Source of the DNA: Sphaerotilus sp.
GTDB taxonomy: Bacteria; Pseudomonadota; Gammaproteobacteria; Burkholderiales; Burkholderiaceae_C
Assembly: GCA_013299055.1 (NCBI GenBank)
Contig: JAAFKB010000011.1
Location: 1-58,342 of the forward strand
Direction of reading: 5' to 3'
DNA: 58,342 bases
The notes under the pieces were generated by a model. The model was not told the origin of the DNA, made no database searches, and saw nothing but the letters and a program-made list of their open reading frames with translations. Both the position numbers and the translations under genes were made by a program. The number at the start of each line of letters is the position of its first letter. Position 1 is the first letter of the stretch. Below are positions 33,264-42,633 of the stretch, one piece after another.

Positions 33264-36200
33264 ATGTCCTCCCGCTTCTTCATCGACCGCCCGATCTTCG
33301 CCTGGGTGATCGCGCTGTTCATCCTCGTGCTCGGCGCCGTCTCCATCACGCGACTGCCGATCGCGCAGTACCCGACCGTCGCGCCGCCGTCCCTGGTCAT
33401 CAACGCCGCCTATCCGGGCGCGTCGCCTCAAGTCCTGGAAAGCGCCGTGCTCGCCGTCATCGAGCGCGAGATGAACGGCGCACCCGGCATGATCTACATG
33501 GAATCCACCGCCCAGGCCAATGGCACGGGCGCCATCACCGTCACCTTCGAGCCGGGCACGAATGTCGAACTCGCCCAGGTCGAGGTGCAGAACCGCCTGA
33601 GCCGCGCCTCGCCCCGCTTGCCCGCTTCGGTGGTGCAGCAGGGCGTGCGGGTGGACAAGGCGCGCTCGAACTTCCTGATGTTCGTCTCGGTCACGTCCAA
33701 GAACCCCGCCTACGACCCGATCGCGCTCGGCGACTACGCGGCGCGCAACATCGTGCCCGAGCTGCAGCGCGTGGCCGGTGTCGGGCAGGCACAGCTCTTC
33801 GGCACCGAGCGGGCGATGCGCGTCTGGATCGACCCCGCCAAGCTTGCCGGGCTGGGCCTGTCGCCGAACGACGTGAACAACGCCATCCGCGCCCAGAACG
33901 CGCAGGTCTCCGCCGGCTCCATCGGCGAGCTGCCGCACATCGCCGGCCAGACCATGAGCGCCACCGTCGTCGTCAACGGCCAGCTCAGCAGCCCCGAGGC
34001 GTTTGGGGGCATCGTGCTGCGGGCGAACGCAGACGGCTCTACCGTGCGGCTGCGCGATGTCGCCCGCGTCGAGCTGGGCGCGCAGAGCTACGCCACCTCG
34101 GCGCGGCTGAACGGCGTGCCCTCGACCGGCGTCGGCGTGCAGCTTTCGCCCACCGGCAACGCGCTCGGCACCGCGACCGCGATCCGCGAGCGCATGGCCG
34201 AACTCAGCCGCAGCTTCCCCGAGGGTGTCGCCTTCGAGATCCCCTACGACACCTCGCGCTTCGTGCGCATCTCCATCGAGCAGGTGGTGGTGACGCTGGC
34301 CGAGGCGATCGTGCTGGTGTTCCTGGTGATGCTGCTGTTCCTGCAGAACCTGCGCTACACGCTGATCCCGACCATCGTGGTGCCGGTCGCCCTGCTGGGG
34401 ACGTTTGGCGTGATGCTGCTGGCGGGGTTCTCGATCAACGTGCTGACGATGTTCGGCATGGTGCTGGCGATCGGCATCCTGGTGGACGACGCCATCGTCG
34501 TGGTCGAGAACGTCGAGCGGATCATGGCAGAGGAAGGACTCAGCCCGCGGGACGCCACCGTCAAGGCGATGGGCCAGATCACGGGCGCCGTCATCGGCAT
34601 CACCGTGGTGCTGATGAGCGTGTTCGTGCCGATGGCGTTTTTCAGCGGCTCGGTGGGCAACATCTACCGGCAGTTCTCGCTGTCGCTGGTGGCGTCGATG
34701 GCGTTTTCGGCCTTGATGGCGCTGACGCTGACACCGGCCTTGTGCGCGACCTTCCTGAAGCCGGTCGCGCCGGGTCACCACGAAAAGCGCGGTTTCTTCG
34801 GCGCCTTCAACCGCACGTTCCGCCGCACGGCCAAGGGCTATGAAGGCTGGGTCGCCGTGGTGATCCGCCACGCGGCGCGCTATCTGGTGATCTTCGCGGT
34901 GATCCTGGGCGCGGTCGGTCTGCTGTACCAGCGGCTGCCCACGTCGTTCCTGCCGAACGAGGACCAGGGCTACCTGCTGGTCAACGTGCAGCTTCCGCCG
35001 GGCGCGACCGCCGAGCGCACCCGCGCCGTGCTGCAGCAGGTCGAAGGGTTCTTCATGAAGCAACCCGAGGTGGACAAGGTGACGACCGTGCTCGGTTTCA
35101 GCTTCTCCGGCCAGGGGCAGAACGCCGCGCTGGGCTTCATCACGCTCAAGGACTGGAAGGAGCGCATCGGCCCCGCCCATTCCGCGCAGGCGGTGGCGGG
35201 CAGGGCGTTCGGTGCGCTGATGGCGGTGCGTGACGGGTTCGTGTTCCCGCTGAGTCCGCCGCCGATCCCTGAACTGGGCACCGCGACCGGCTTCAACTTC
35301 CGCTTGCAGGACCGCGCCGGCCAGTCCCGCGAGGCGCTGGTGGCGGCACGCAACCAGTTGCTCGGCATGGCCCGCGAAAGCAAGGTGATCGCCGGCGTGC
35401 GCCCGGACGGGCTGGAGGACGCGCCGCAGCTCCGGCTCGACATCGACCGCGAGCGCGCCTATGCGCAGGGCGTGTCGTTCGATGCCATCAACAGCGTGCT
35501 GGCGACGGCGATGGGGTCGGCCTACGCCAACGACTTCCCGAACCAGGGCCGGCTGCAGCGTGTCATCGTGCAGGCTGATGCCACAGCGCGTATGCAGCCC
35601 GAGGACTTGCTGAAGCTCCAGGTGCCCAACACGCGGGGGCAGCAGGTGCCGCTGTCGGCGTTCTCGACCGTGGCCTGGGTGACCGGGCCGATGCAGACGG
35701 TGCGCTACAACGGCTATCCGGCGATGAAGCTCGGCGGCGATGCGGCACCGGGGTACAGCACGGGTGAAGCGATGGCCGAGATGGAGCGCCTCGTCGCGCA
35801 ACTGCCGCCGGGCTTCGCCTTCGAGTGGACCGGCGCGTCCCGCGAGGAAAAGCTCTCCGGCTCGCAGGCGACGGTGCTGCTGGCGTTCTCGATGCTGGCG
35901 GTGTTCCTGTGTCTGGCGGCGCTGTACGAGAGCTGGAGCATCCCGCTGGCGGTGCTGCTGGTGGTGCCGCTGGGGGTGCTTGGCTCGCTGGTGGGCGTGA
36001 ACCTGCGCGACATGCCGAACGACGTGTATTTCAAGGTCGGCCTGATCACCGTGATCGGCCTGTCGGCGAAGAACGCGATCCTGATCATCGAGTTTGCCAA
36101 GGATCTGCAGGCCGAGGGCAAGGGGCTGCTGGAGGCCACGCTCGAAGCGTGTCACCTGCGCTTCCGGCCGATCCTGATGACCTCGTTCGCGTTCATCCTC

Positions 36201-36365
36201 GGCGTGCTGCCGCTGGCGATCGCGTCGGGCGCCGGCTCGGCCAGCCAGCGGGCGATCGGCACGGGCGTGATGGGCGGGATGGTCGCGGCGACGGTGCTGG
36301 CGGTGTTCTTCGTGCCGGTGTTCTACGTCGTCGTGCGGCGGATTTTCCCGGGGAAGCAGGCATGA
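33264..36365 (+). CDS. RND multidrug efflux permease (AcrB/MexB family)
   Basis: 1033 residues from the ATG at 33264, after GGAAGGAA. MSSRFFIDRPIFAWVIALFI is the canonical HAE1 start. TM4 carries the proton-relay Asp pair (GILVDDAIVVVENVERIM, about residues 405-422), and TM10 has the conserved Lys region GLSAKNAILIIEFAKDL. Two large periplasmic loops follow TM1 and TM7. Full length. It exports hydrophobic drugs or solvents through the OprM-like channel encoded next. Confidence 0.96.
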   Translation: MSSRFFIDRPIFAWVIALFILVLGAVSITRLPIAQYPTVAPPSLVINAAYPGASPQVLESAVLAVIEREMNGAPGMIYMESTAQANGTGAITVTFEPGTNVELAQVEVQNRLSRASPRLPASVVQQGVRVDKARSNFLMFVSVTSKNPAYDPIALGDYAARNIVPELQRVAGVGQAQLFGTERAMRVWIDPAKLAGLGLSPNDVNNAIRAQNAQVSAGSIGELPHIAGQTMSATVVVNGQLSSPEAFGGIVLRANADGSTVRLRDVARVELGAQSYATSARLNGVPSTGVGVQLSPTGNALGTATAIRERMAELSRSFPEGVAFEIPYDTSRFVRISIEQVVVTLAEAIVLVFLVMLLFLQNLRYTLIPTIVVPVALLGTFGVMLLAGFSINVLTMFGMVLAIGILVDDAIVVVENVERIMAEEGLSPRDATVKAMGQITGAVIGITVVLMSVFVPMAFFSGSVGNIYRQFSLSLVASMAFSALMALTLTPALCATFLKPVAPGHHEKRGFFGAFNRTFRRTAKGYEGWVAVVIRHAARYLVIFAVILGAVGLLYQRLPTSFLPNEDQGYLLVNVQLPPGATAERTRAVLQQVEGFFMKQPEVDKVTTVLGFSFSGQGQNAALGFITLKDWKERIGPAHSAQAVAGRAFGALMAVRDGFVFPLSPPPIPELGTATGFNFRLQDRAGQSREALVAARNQLLGMARESKVIAGVRPDGLEDAPQLRLDIDRERAYAQGVSFDAINSVLATAMGSAYANDFPNQGRLQRVIVQADATARMQPEDLLKLQVPNTRGQQVPLSAFSTVAWVTGPMQTVRYNGYPAMKLGGDAAPGYSTGEAMAEMERLVAQLPPGFAFEWTGASREEKLSGSQATVLLAFSMLAVFLCLAALYESWSIPLAVLLVVPLGVLGSLVGVNLRDMPNDVYFKVGLITVIGLSAKNAILIIEFAKDLQAEGKGLLEATLEACHLRFRPILMTSFAFILGVLPLAIASGAGSASQRAIGTGVMGGMVAATVLAVFFVPVFYVVVRRIFPGKQA

Positions 36366-37756
36366 GCCACATGAGAAGAATCGAATACGCCGTGGCCGCG
36401 CTGATGCTGGCCGGTTGCACCAACCTTGCGCCGCGCCACGAACGCCCGGCCGCGCCGATCCCCACGCAACTGCCGCTGTCCGCCGAGGCCGCAGCGTCGG
36501 CGCCGGCCGGGGCGGTGGCGCCGCTGGGCTGGAAGGCGTTCGTGCAGTCGCCGCAGCTCGCACAACTGGTGGAGCAGGCGCTGGCGCAGAACCGTGATCT
36601 GCGCGTGGCCATGCTCAACGTGCAGCGCGCCGAGGCGCAGCTTGGCGTGGCGCGGGCGGATCGCTTGCCGACTGTCAACGCCGGCTTGATCGGCTCCGCC
36701 ACCCCGAACGCGGCCTCCGGCCGGCAGGTGCAGAGCTACACCGCGGGCGTGCAGGTCACGGCGTGGGAGCTGGACCTGTTCGGCCGCATCGCCAACCTCG
36801 GTGAAGCCGCGCAGGCGCAGGTGCTCGCCACCGAGGCCGGTCGCCGCAGCGCGGAGCTGGCGCTGGTGTCGGCGGTGGTCTCTGGCTGGCTGGCGCTGGG
36901 CGCCGATGCGGAACTGCTCGCCATCGCCGACCGGACGCTCGCCAGCCGCGAGGCCAGCCTGAAGCTCGCCAAGCTGCGCTTCGATGTCGGTGCGGCGGCG
37001 GCACTGGAGCTGCAGACCGCGCAAAGCCTCGTCGCGCAGGCCCGCAACACGCAGGTGCAACTGCGCCGCCAGCACGCGCTGGACCTGAACGCGCTGGCGC
37101 TGCTGGCGGGTGGGCCAGTGCCAGGCGAGTGGCTGCCTGGTGCGGTGGCCGGAACGGTGGCCGGCGCAGCGGAGGTGCTGGCGCCGGTGCCGGTCGGGCT
37201 GGGGTCTGAAGTCCTGCTGCAGCGCCCGGACGTGATCCAGGCCGAGCAATCGCTCATCGCCGCCAGCGCCAACATCGGCGTGGCGCGGGCTGCCTTCTTC
37301 CCGCGCCTGTCGCTCACCGGCAGCGCGGGCCAAGTCGGCAGCCGCCTGAGCGACTTGTTCCAGACGGGCAACTTCGCATGGTCGCTGAGCGCCTCGGCGC
37401 TGGCGGCGATCTTCGATTCGGGCCGCAACCAGGCGAATCTGAGCGTCGCCAAGGTGAACCGGGACATCGCCGTCGCGCAGTACGAGAAGGCCGTGCAGTC
37501 CGCCTTCCGCGAGACGGCCGATGCGCTGGCGGGCCTGTCGAGCTGGCGCGAACAGCTCGACGCCCAGCGCCAGCAGCGCGACGCCGCCCGCGAGATCGCC
37601 CGGTTGACCGAATTGCGCTACACGAACGGCGCGGCGAACGTGCTGGAGCGGCTGGACGCCGAGCGCAGCCTGCTGGCGGCCGAGCAGGCGCTGGTGCAGA
37701 CGCGGCTGGCCGAGCAGGTGAACCGGGTGGCGCTGTTCAAGGCGCTGGGCGGGTGA
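36362..37756 (+). CDS. Outer-membrane efflux channel (OprM/NodT family)
   Basis: 464 residues; ATG at 36362 overlaps the permease stop. Lipobox LMLAGC at the N-terminus, so it is lipid-anchored. Two repeats of the TolC-type coiled-coil hairpin are visible (QLVEQALAQNRDLRVAMLNV; SLIAASANIGVARAAFFPRL) with LRFDVGAAAALELQTAQSLV near the middle. It completes the tripartite pump. Confidence 0.93.
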   Translation: MSHMRRIEYAVAALMLAGCTNLAPRHERPAAPIPTQLPLSAEAAASAPAGAVAPLGWKAFVQSPQLAQLVEQALAQNRDLRVAMLNVQRAEAQLGVARADRLPTVNAGLIGSATPNAASGRQVQSYTAGVQVTAWELDLFGRIANLGEAAQAQVLATEAGRRSAELALVSAVVSGWLALGADAELLAIADRTLASREASLKLAKLRFDVGAAAALELQTAQSLVAQARNTQVQLRRQHALDLNALALLAGGPVPGEWLPGAVAGTVAGAAEVLAPVPVGLGSEVLLQRPDVIQAEQSLIAASANIGVARAAFFPRLSLTGSAGQVGSRLSDLFQTGNFAWSLSASALAAIFDSGRNQANLSVAKVNRDIAVAQYEKAVQSAFRETADALAGLSSWREQLDAQRQQRDAAREIARLTELRYTNGAANVLERLDAERSLLAAEQALVQTRLAEQVNRVALFKALGG

Positions 37757-37761
37757 ACCGC

Positions 37762-38352
37762 ATGGCGACCCACCACCCCGCCACGCTCCACACCCACGAG
37801 GACATCGCCACCCGCTTCCTCGGCAAGCCCTACGCCCACCTGGACCCGCGCACGCAGAAGGTCGCCCGCCACGTCGCCGAGCGGCTGCGCATGGCCCACA
37901 GCGCGGCGGCCGACCTCGACGCGGCGCAGTCCACCCGCGGCATGCGGGCCGCGGACGCGGTGGCGAAGTTCGGCGGTTCGTGGACCTTCGTCGGGATGTT
38001 CGCGGCCGTGATGTTCGGGTGGGTGGCCGTCAATGCCTACCTGCTGGCGGACCGCGGATCGACCTTCGACCCCTATCCCTACATCCTGCTCAACCTGTTC
38101 CTGTCGATGCTGGCGGCGATCCAGGCACCGATCATCCTGATGTCCCAGAACCGCCAGTCGCAGAAGGACCGCATCACCGCCGAGCACGACTACGAGATCA
38201 ACCTCAAGGCCGAGCTGGAGATCCTGCTGCTGCACGAGAAGGTCGATGCGCTGCGCCTGCACCAGTGGGACGAGCTGCTGGGTCTGCAGAAGGAGCAGCT
38301 CGCCCTGCTGGCCGCGCTCAGCGCGTGCCCTTGCCGTCGCCGGGCTGGGTGA
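37762..38352 (+). CDS. DUF1003-family membrane protein
   Basis: 196 residues from the ATG at 37762; a GTG at 37753 overlapping the channel stop (GTGA) is an alternative. The DUF1003 core is GGSWTFVGMFAAVMFGWVAVNAYLL with a second helix YPYILLNLFLSMLAAIQAPIILMSQNRQ and the typical QKDRITAEHDYEINLKAELEI tail. Function unknown; often found in stress-related clusters. It may be read through from the efflux operon. Confidence 0.88.
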   Translation: MATHHPATLHTHEDIATRFLGKPYAHLDPRTQKVARHVAERLRMAHSAAADLDAAQSTRGMRAADAVAKFGGSWTFVGMFAAVMFGWVAVNAYLLADRGSTFDPYPYILLNLFLSMLAAIQAPIILMSQNRQSQKDRITAEHDYEINLKAELEILLLHEKVDALRLHQWDELLGLQKEQLALLAALSACPCRRRAG

Positions 38353-38457
38353 CCGGGGTGGACTCGCCCTTGCCGGTGGTGGCGTTCAGGCCGAACTTGC
38401 CCAGCGTGAGGACACCGGTCTCCAGACCATGTCGTGCATTGTTCTCATGGTCGTCCT

Positions 38458-38839
38458 TCAGAGCGAGGTGAAAAGTGAAGGATCTGTTGTGGAACGGCTG
38501 CTCCTGGGGGTCTGTACGCTGCCGAACACATGGTCCCAAAACGACGTGGTCACGCCGTAGTACGCGGGCCACACGCCCACGGCCCACCGGGCCGGCAGGT
38601 ACACCAGCCCGCCGAACAGCCCGGCACTCACCACCGTCGGCGCGCAGATGAGGGCCCAGGGCCGCTCATGGTGTGTGCCATGCCAGCGTGCCCACCAGCA
38701 CGCAGGCAGCCAGGGTCAGCCCCTGTGCGGGTGGCGCGGCCCAGAGCAGCAGGCCCGCCAGGGCTGCCACGGCGGCGCTGTAGAGCACCGCGTCGGCCCG
38801 GTAAGCGGTCTTGCTGTGTTCCAGCAGAAAGAGATGCAT
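38458..38839 (-). pseudogene. Decayed fatty-acid-hydroxylase/sterol-desaturase-like gene
   Basis: Two frames must be joined to read a protein: an N-terminal part starting MHLFLLEHSKTAYRADAVLY (ATG at 38839) up to about 38670, then, after a one-base shift, THHERPWALICAPTVVSAG and YYGVTTSFWDHVFGS to a stop at 38458. The C-terminal YGVTT.FWD..FG and HHERPxALICAPT are typical of membrane di-iron hydroxylases related to sterol desaturases, but the central segment with most of the metal-binding histidines is missing. No function expected. Homology is from memory. Confidence 0.5.
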
Positions 38840-38973
38840 CGGGTGCTTTCGCGTCAAGGTGGGTCGCCAAGCTAGGCGCCAAGGCGCTGCGCCGTCTGTG
38901 CGGTAGCGAACAATGCGAAATGGCCCGCACGCCTATAGTTCACGCATGCATCCTGTTCTGGAGTCTTCTGCCG

Positions 38974-39696
38974 ATGGTCCACCACCCGCCAGATCCGAGC
39001 CTGAACCACCTGCTCGCTGCCTTGCCCCACGCGGAGCTGGGGCGCTGGCTGCCCCACCTGGAGTCGATCGAAATGCCGCTTGGCCAGGTGCTCTATGAGT
39101 CTGGCTGTGCCCTGGACCATGTGTATTTCCCGGTCACCGCGATCGTTTCGCTGCTCTACGTGATGGAAAACGGCGCCTCGGCGGAGATCGCCGTCGTCGG
39201 CAACGACGGGCTGGTGGGCATCTCGCTGTTCATGGGCGGGAACTCCACCCCCAGCCGGGCCGTGGTGCAGAGCGCCGGCACAGGCTACCGGCTCAAGGCG
39301 GCCCTCATGAAGCGCGAGTTCGACCGCAGCGGGCCGGTGATGCACCTGCTGCTGCGCTACACCCAGGCGCTGATCACCCAGATGGCGCAGACGGCGGTGT
39401 GCAACCGCCACCACTCGCTCGACCAGCAGCTGTGCCGCTGGCTGCTGCTGAGCCTGGACCGGCTCTCGGGCAGCGAGCTGGTGATGACGCAGGAGCTGAT
39501 CGCCAACATGCTGGGCGTGCGCCGCGAGGGCGTGACCGAGTCGGCGTTGAAGCTGCAGGCCGACGGGCTGATCCGCTACGCCCGGGGGCACATCTCGGTG
39601 CTGAACCGTCCCGGGCTGGAGGCACGCACCTGCGAGTGCTATGCCGTGGTCAAGCACGAATACGACCGGCTGCTGCCCGACCGCCGGGCGGTCTGA
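38974..39696 (+). CDS. Crp/Fnr-family transcriptional regulator, copy 1
   Basis: 240 residues from the ATG at 38974. The N-terminal cyclic-nucleotide-binding fold (LESIEMPLGQVLYESGCALDHVYFP; ENGASAEIAVVGNDGLVGI) lacks the cAMP-binding Arg/Ser signature. The C-terminal winged helix is VMTQELIANMLGVRREGVTESALKLQADGLI. No Cys cluster for iron-sulfur binding at the N-terminus. A paralogue lies 5 kb downstream, and both flank two-component and membrane-stress genes. A TATAGT -10 lies at 38934-38939 without a clear -35. Confidence 0.9.
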   Translation: MVHHPPDPSLNHLLAALPHAELGRWLPHLESIEMPLGQVLYESGCALDHVYFPVTAIVSLLYVMENGASAEIAVVGNDGLVGISLFMGGNSTPSRAVVQSAGTGYRLKAALMKREFDRSGPVMHLLLRYTQALITQMAQTAVCNRHHSLDQQLCRWLLLSLDRLSGSELVMTQELIANMLGVRREGVTESALKLQADGLIRYARGHISVLNRPGLEARTCECYAVVKHEYDRLLPDRRAV

Positions 39697-39765
39697 GGGC
39701 GGGGTCGGCACTGGGGCGTAGGCGTTGTCCGACAGCACGACAGCCGTTCCTGCGGATGGCGTGCG

Positions 39766-39802
39766 CGCAGGTTCGCCCGTAAGCTCGGGCGGGTCTCCTG
39801 CG
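39766..39802 (+). other. Two-tier hairpin in the leader of the receiver gene
   Basis: Outer stem CGCAGG (39766-39771) with CCTGCG (39797-39802), inner stem CGCCCG (39774-39779) with CGGGCG (39786-39791). It lies 70 bp after the Crp-like stop and 20 bp before the receiver start. There is no T-run, so it may be an mRNA structure that ends the upstream message weakly or controls the receiver gene. Confidence 0.35.
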
Positions 39803-39821
39803 GCCACTGCGCCATCCCCAC

Positions 39822-40238
39822 ATGCTCTCGCCTCCGACCCCGCCGCCGCTCAAGATCTACATCGTCGAAGACAGCCGGGTGATCCGCGAGAACCTCATCG
39901 CCACGCTCGAAGAGCTGGTGCCGGCGGAGGTGGTCGGCGTGGCCGAGGACGAGACCACCGCGGTGCAGTGGCTGACCGCGACGCGGCATGTGGCAGAACT
40001 GGTGATCGTGGACATCTTCCTGAAATCCGGCTCCGGGCTGGGGGTGCTGAGGGCGTTGCAGGACCACCTGCCGCACCGCACGCGGGTGGTGGTGCTGAGC
40101 AACTTCACGACACCCGAGATGCGCCGCCGGTGTCTGGCGCTCGGGGCGGACCAGGTGTTCGACAAGTCCTACGACATCGACGCGCTCATCGCCTACTGCA
40201 GCAGCAGCGCACGGCGCGCGACGGCTGGCGGCTACTGA
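39822..40238 (+). CDS. Single-domain response regulator
   Basis: 138 residues, receiver only. Acidic pair VEDSR near residue 15, acceptor Asp in ELVIVDIFLKSGSG (about D64), Ser/Thr in VVVLSNFTT, and the conserved Lys in VFDKSYD. No output domain, so it should act by protein contact (CheY-like or as a phosphate sink). It converges on and overlaps the NarL-type regulator by 7 bp. Confidence 0.9.
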   Translation: MLSPPTPPPLKIYIVEDSRVIRENLIATLEELVPAEVVGVAEDETTAVQWLTATRHVAELVIVDIFLKSGSGLGVLRALQDHLPHRTRVVVLSNFTTPEMRRRCLALGADQVFDKSYDIDALIAYCSSSARRATAGGY

Positions 40239-40864
40239 ATCAGGCCGTTCTTGAGCGCGTAGTAGGTCAGGTCGCTGTTGGAGGCCAGCTGCATCTTCTC
40301 CATCACGCGGCTGCGGTAGGTGCTGACGGTCTTGACGCTGAGCGACAGGCGCTCGGCGAGGTGGCCGATGGTCTCGCCCGCCGCCAGACGCAGGAAGACC
40401 TGCAGCTCGCGTTCGGAGAGGTGTTCGTGCGGCGGCCGGTCATCGCCCCGGCCCAGGCCCTCGGCGAGCTGCTCGGCCACGCTGGCGGTGATGTACTTGC
40501 GGCCGCGGCAGACGGTGCGGATCGCCTTGACGATGTCCTCGGGGTCGCAGTCCTTGTTGAGGTAGCCGCTGGCGCCCTGGCGCAGCAGGGTGGTGGCGTA
40601 GTGCGCCTCCGGAAAGCCGCTCAGGATCAGCACGGGCAGCTCTGGCGCACGGGCCTGGATGGCGGCCAGCGCGTCGACACCCCCGTGGTCCGGCATGGCG
40701 ATGTCCATGAGGACGACATCCAGCTCGCCGCGGCGCACGAGGTCGAGCGCGTCACGGCCATTGGCCGCCTCGCCCGCGATCTGGAAATCCGCCTGTTCGG
40801 CCAGGAACTGGCGCAGTCCGGCGCGCACCATGGGGTGGTCGTCGACGATGGCAATGCGGATCAT
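40232..40864 (-). CDS. NarL/FixJ-type response regulator
   Basis: 210 residues from the ATG at 40864. Receiver: VDDHPMVRAGL (D8/D9), acceptor D54 in VVLMDIAMPDHGG, LILSGF and the conserved Lys in ASGYLNKD. C-terminal LuxR-type helix-turn-helix: HLSERELQVFLRLAAGETIGHLAERLSLSVKTVSTYRSRVMEKM. It is divergent from the kinase, with which it probably forms a pair. Confidence 0.92.
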   Translation of the reverse strand: MIRIAIVDDHPMVRAGLRQFLAEQADFQIAGEAANGRDALDLVRRGELDVVLMDIAMPDHGGVDALAAIQARAPELPVLILSGFPEAHYATTLLRQGASGYLNKDCDPEDIVKAIRTVCRGRKYITASVAEQLAEGLGRGDDRPPHEHLSERELQVFLRLAAGETIGHLAERLSLSVKTVSTYRSRVMEKMQLASNSDLTYYALKNGLIQ

Positions 40865-40917
40865 GGGGTGGGAATCCTCCTCGGCCCATGATCCCACCGA
40901 TTCCCTGGGAGCACACG

Positions 40918-41739
40918 GTGCATCTTGACCTTTGGCTGGCCGCTGCCGCTGTGGCCGTGGTGCTGGCGGGCGGGCTGGCGGGCGGGCTGTACCGGCGGCT
41001 GCGGGCGCTGCAGCGGGACGTGGCGCGCGCGCAGGCGCAGCAGCTCGATGCCCTGGTCCGCCAGCGCACGGCCCAGCTCACCGAGCTGACCCACCACCTC
41101 CAGACCGCCCGCGAAGACGAGCGCAGCCGCCTGGCGCGCAACCTGCACGACGACCTCGGCGCGCTGCTGACCTCGGCCAAGCTCGACGCGGCCCGCATCC
41201 GCCCGCGGCTGGCCGGTGCGCCCCCCGAGGCATTGGAGCGGCTGGTGCACCTGGTCGAGATGCTCAACGGCGCCATCGCGCTGGGGCGGCGGATCATCGA
41301 AGACCTGCGCCCGTCCACGCTGACCAACCTCGGTCTTGCGGCGACGCTGGAGATCCTGGCACGCGAGTTCGCCGAACGCTCCGGCATCGCAGTGCATTGC
41401 ACGCTGGCCCACACGCCGCTGGATGCCGCGTCCGAACTGGTCGTGTACCGGCTGGTGCAGGAGGCCGTCACCAACATCAGCAAATACGCCGCCGCCCGCC
41501 ATGTCTGGCTCGACATGGCACAGCAGGGCACGCAGGTGGAGGTGCTGGTGCGCGATGACGGGGTGGGTTTCGATCCGGCGCTGCAGCGGGGGTCGGCCTA
41601 TGGGCTGGTGGGGATGCGCTACCGCGTCGAGGCGGTCCACGGCACGCTGGAGGTGCTGTCCGCGCCGGGGCAGGGCACGGTGCTGCGGGTGCGTCTGCCG
41701 GGGGACTCTGCGCTGTCGGCGGCGTCCTACGCCGGCTGA
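40918..41739 (+). CDS. Sensor histidine kinase (HisKA_3 family)
   Basis: 273 residues from a GTG at 40918 preceded by GGGAG; an ATG at 40888 without ribosome-binding site would lengthen it by ten residues and leave only 23 bp to the divergent gene. One membrane helix (LAAAAVAVVLAGGLAGGLY), a short coiled coil, H-box RLARNLHDDLGALLTSAKLD, N-box EAVTNISKYA and G-boxes RDDGVGFDP and YGLVGMRYRVE. The absence of a periplasmic domain suggests sensing within the membrane or cytosol. The NarL-type partner is divergent. Confidence 0.9.
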   Translation: MHLDLWLAAAAVAVVLAGGLAGGLYRRLRALQRDVARAQAQQLDALVRQRTAQLTELTHHLQTAREDERSRLARNLHDDLGALLTSAKLDAARIRPRLAGAPPEALERLVHLVEMLNGAIALGRRIIEDLRPSTLTNLGLAATLEILAREFAERSGIAVHCTLAHTPLDAASELVVYRLVQEAVTNISKYAAARHVWLDMAQQGTQVEVLVRDDGVGFDPALQRGSAYGLVGMRYRVEAVHGTLEVLSAPGQGTVLRVRLPGDSALSAASYAG

Positions 41740-41851
41740 CGTGCTTGCCTGACGGGGAGACGGTCCTGGCGCCGATGGTGGGACCGGGTGGGCCGGACCA
41801 CACTCGGTTCCATCCCTCCACCCTGCAGTTCCTCCACACGAAAGACACGCC

Positions 41852-42241
41852 ATGTTTTCCAGCAACTCGTCGACCTCTCCCGCGACCCCGACCCCTGTCC
41901 TCGACCAGGTGACCGACTCGGCCGACCACGCGATCCATGCCGCCCAGCGCGTGGCCGCCGACGCGCTCGACAGCCTGGCGCAGGCGCTCCAGGCGCTGCG
42001 TGCGCAGGCCGAGCCCTTGCTCGACGGGGCCGCCCACGAGGCCAGCGCAGTGGCCCACCGCGGCATGCACTCCCTGCACAGCAGCACGGCGGTCCTGCGC
42101 GACTCGGCCCGGCATGCCTCCGAGAACACGGTCCGCTACATCCGGCACGACCCGGTCAAGTCGATGCTGATCGCTGCGGCCACCGGCGCCGCGCTGATGG
42201 GCCTGATCGGCCTGATGCGCAGCACGCACCACCGCGACTGA
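41852..42241 (+). CDS. DUF883/YqjD-ElaB-like membrane-anchored protein
   Basis: 129 residues. A long amphipathic helical stretch (VTDSADHAIHAAQRVAADAL and SLAQALQALRAQAEPLLDGA) precedes a single C-terminal helix SMLIAAATGAALMGLIGLM. YqjD/ElaB proteins are tail-anchored, ribosome-associated stress proteins in E. coli. It heads a trio with the same order as YqjD-YqjE-YqjK. Confidence 0.8.
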   Translation: MFSSNSSTSPATPTPVLDQVTDSADHAIHAAQRVAADALDSLAQALQALRAQAEPLLDGAAHEASAVAHRGMHSLHSSTAVLRDSARHASENTVRYIRHDPVKSMLIAAATGAALMGLIGLMRSTHHRD

Positions 42242-42246
42242 CCACC

Positions 42247-42633
42247 ATGGCCCACGCGCTGCTCCACCTGATCGCCACCCGGCCGCAACTGCTGGTCGAC
42301 CACGCACAGGCCTATGCCGAACTCGCCGGCGCCGACCTCGACGAGGTCACGGGCGACTGGAAACGCCAGCTCCGGCTGGTGGCCATGGCACTGTGCGGCG
42401 GGGCTGTGTCCACCGTGCTGACCGGGGTGGCGCTGATGCTGTGGGCGGTGGTGCCGGCGGCGCAGATCGAGGCGCCGTGGGCGCTGGTGGCCGCGCCGCT
42501 GCTGCCGGCGCTGCTGGCCGCGTGGTGCGTGCGGGCGGCGCGGGCCAGCCGAGGGCAGCCCGCCTTTGGCAACCTGAAGGAGCAGGTCCGGGCCGACCTG
42601 CGGATGCTGCGCCAGGCAGGGGCAGTGTCATGA
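42247..42633 (+). CDS. Holin-like membrane protein (YqjE family)
   Basis: 128 residues, two adjacent helices (AMALCGGAVSTVLTGVALML; WALVAAPLLPALLAAWCV) after a helical N-terminus, as in the phage-holin-superfamily III/YqjE proteins. It starts 5 bp after the DUF883 gene and its stop overlaps the next start (ATGA). Confidence 0.8.
   Translation: MAHALLHLIATRPQLLVDHAQAYAELAGADLDEVTGDWKRQLRLVAMALCGGAVSTVLTGVALMLWAVVPAAQIEAPWALVAAPLLPALLAAWCVRAARASRGQPAFGNLKEQVRADLRMLRQAGAVS

Noticed and set aside
33162..36563. 1133-codon frame antisense to the RND permease and channel genes
   Set aside because: G+C-rich shadow of a fully recognisable efflux permease; the translation is low-complexity with no family features.
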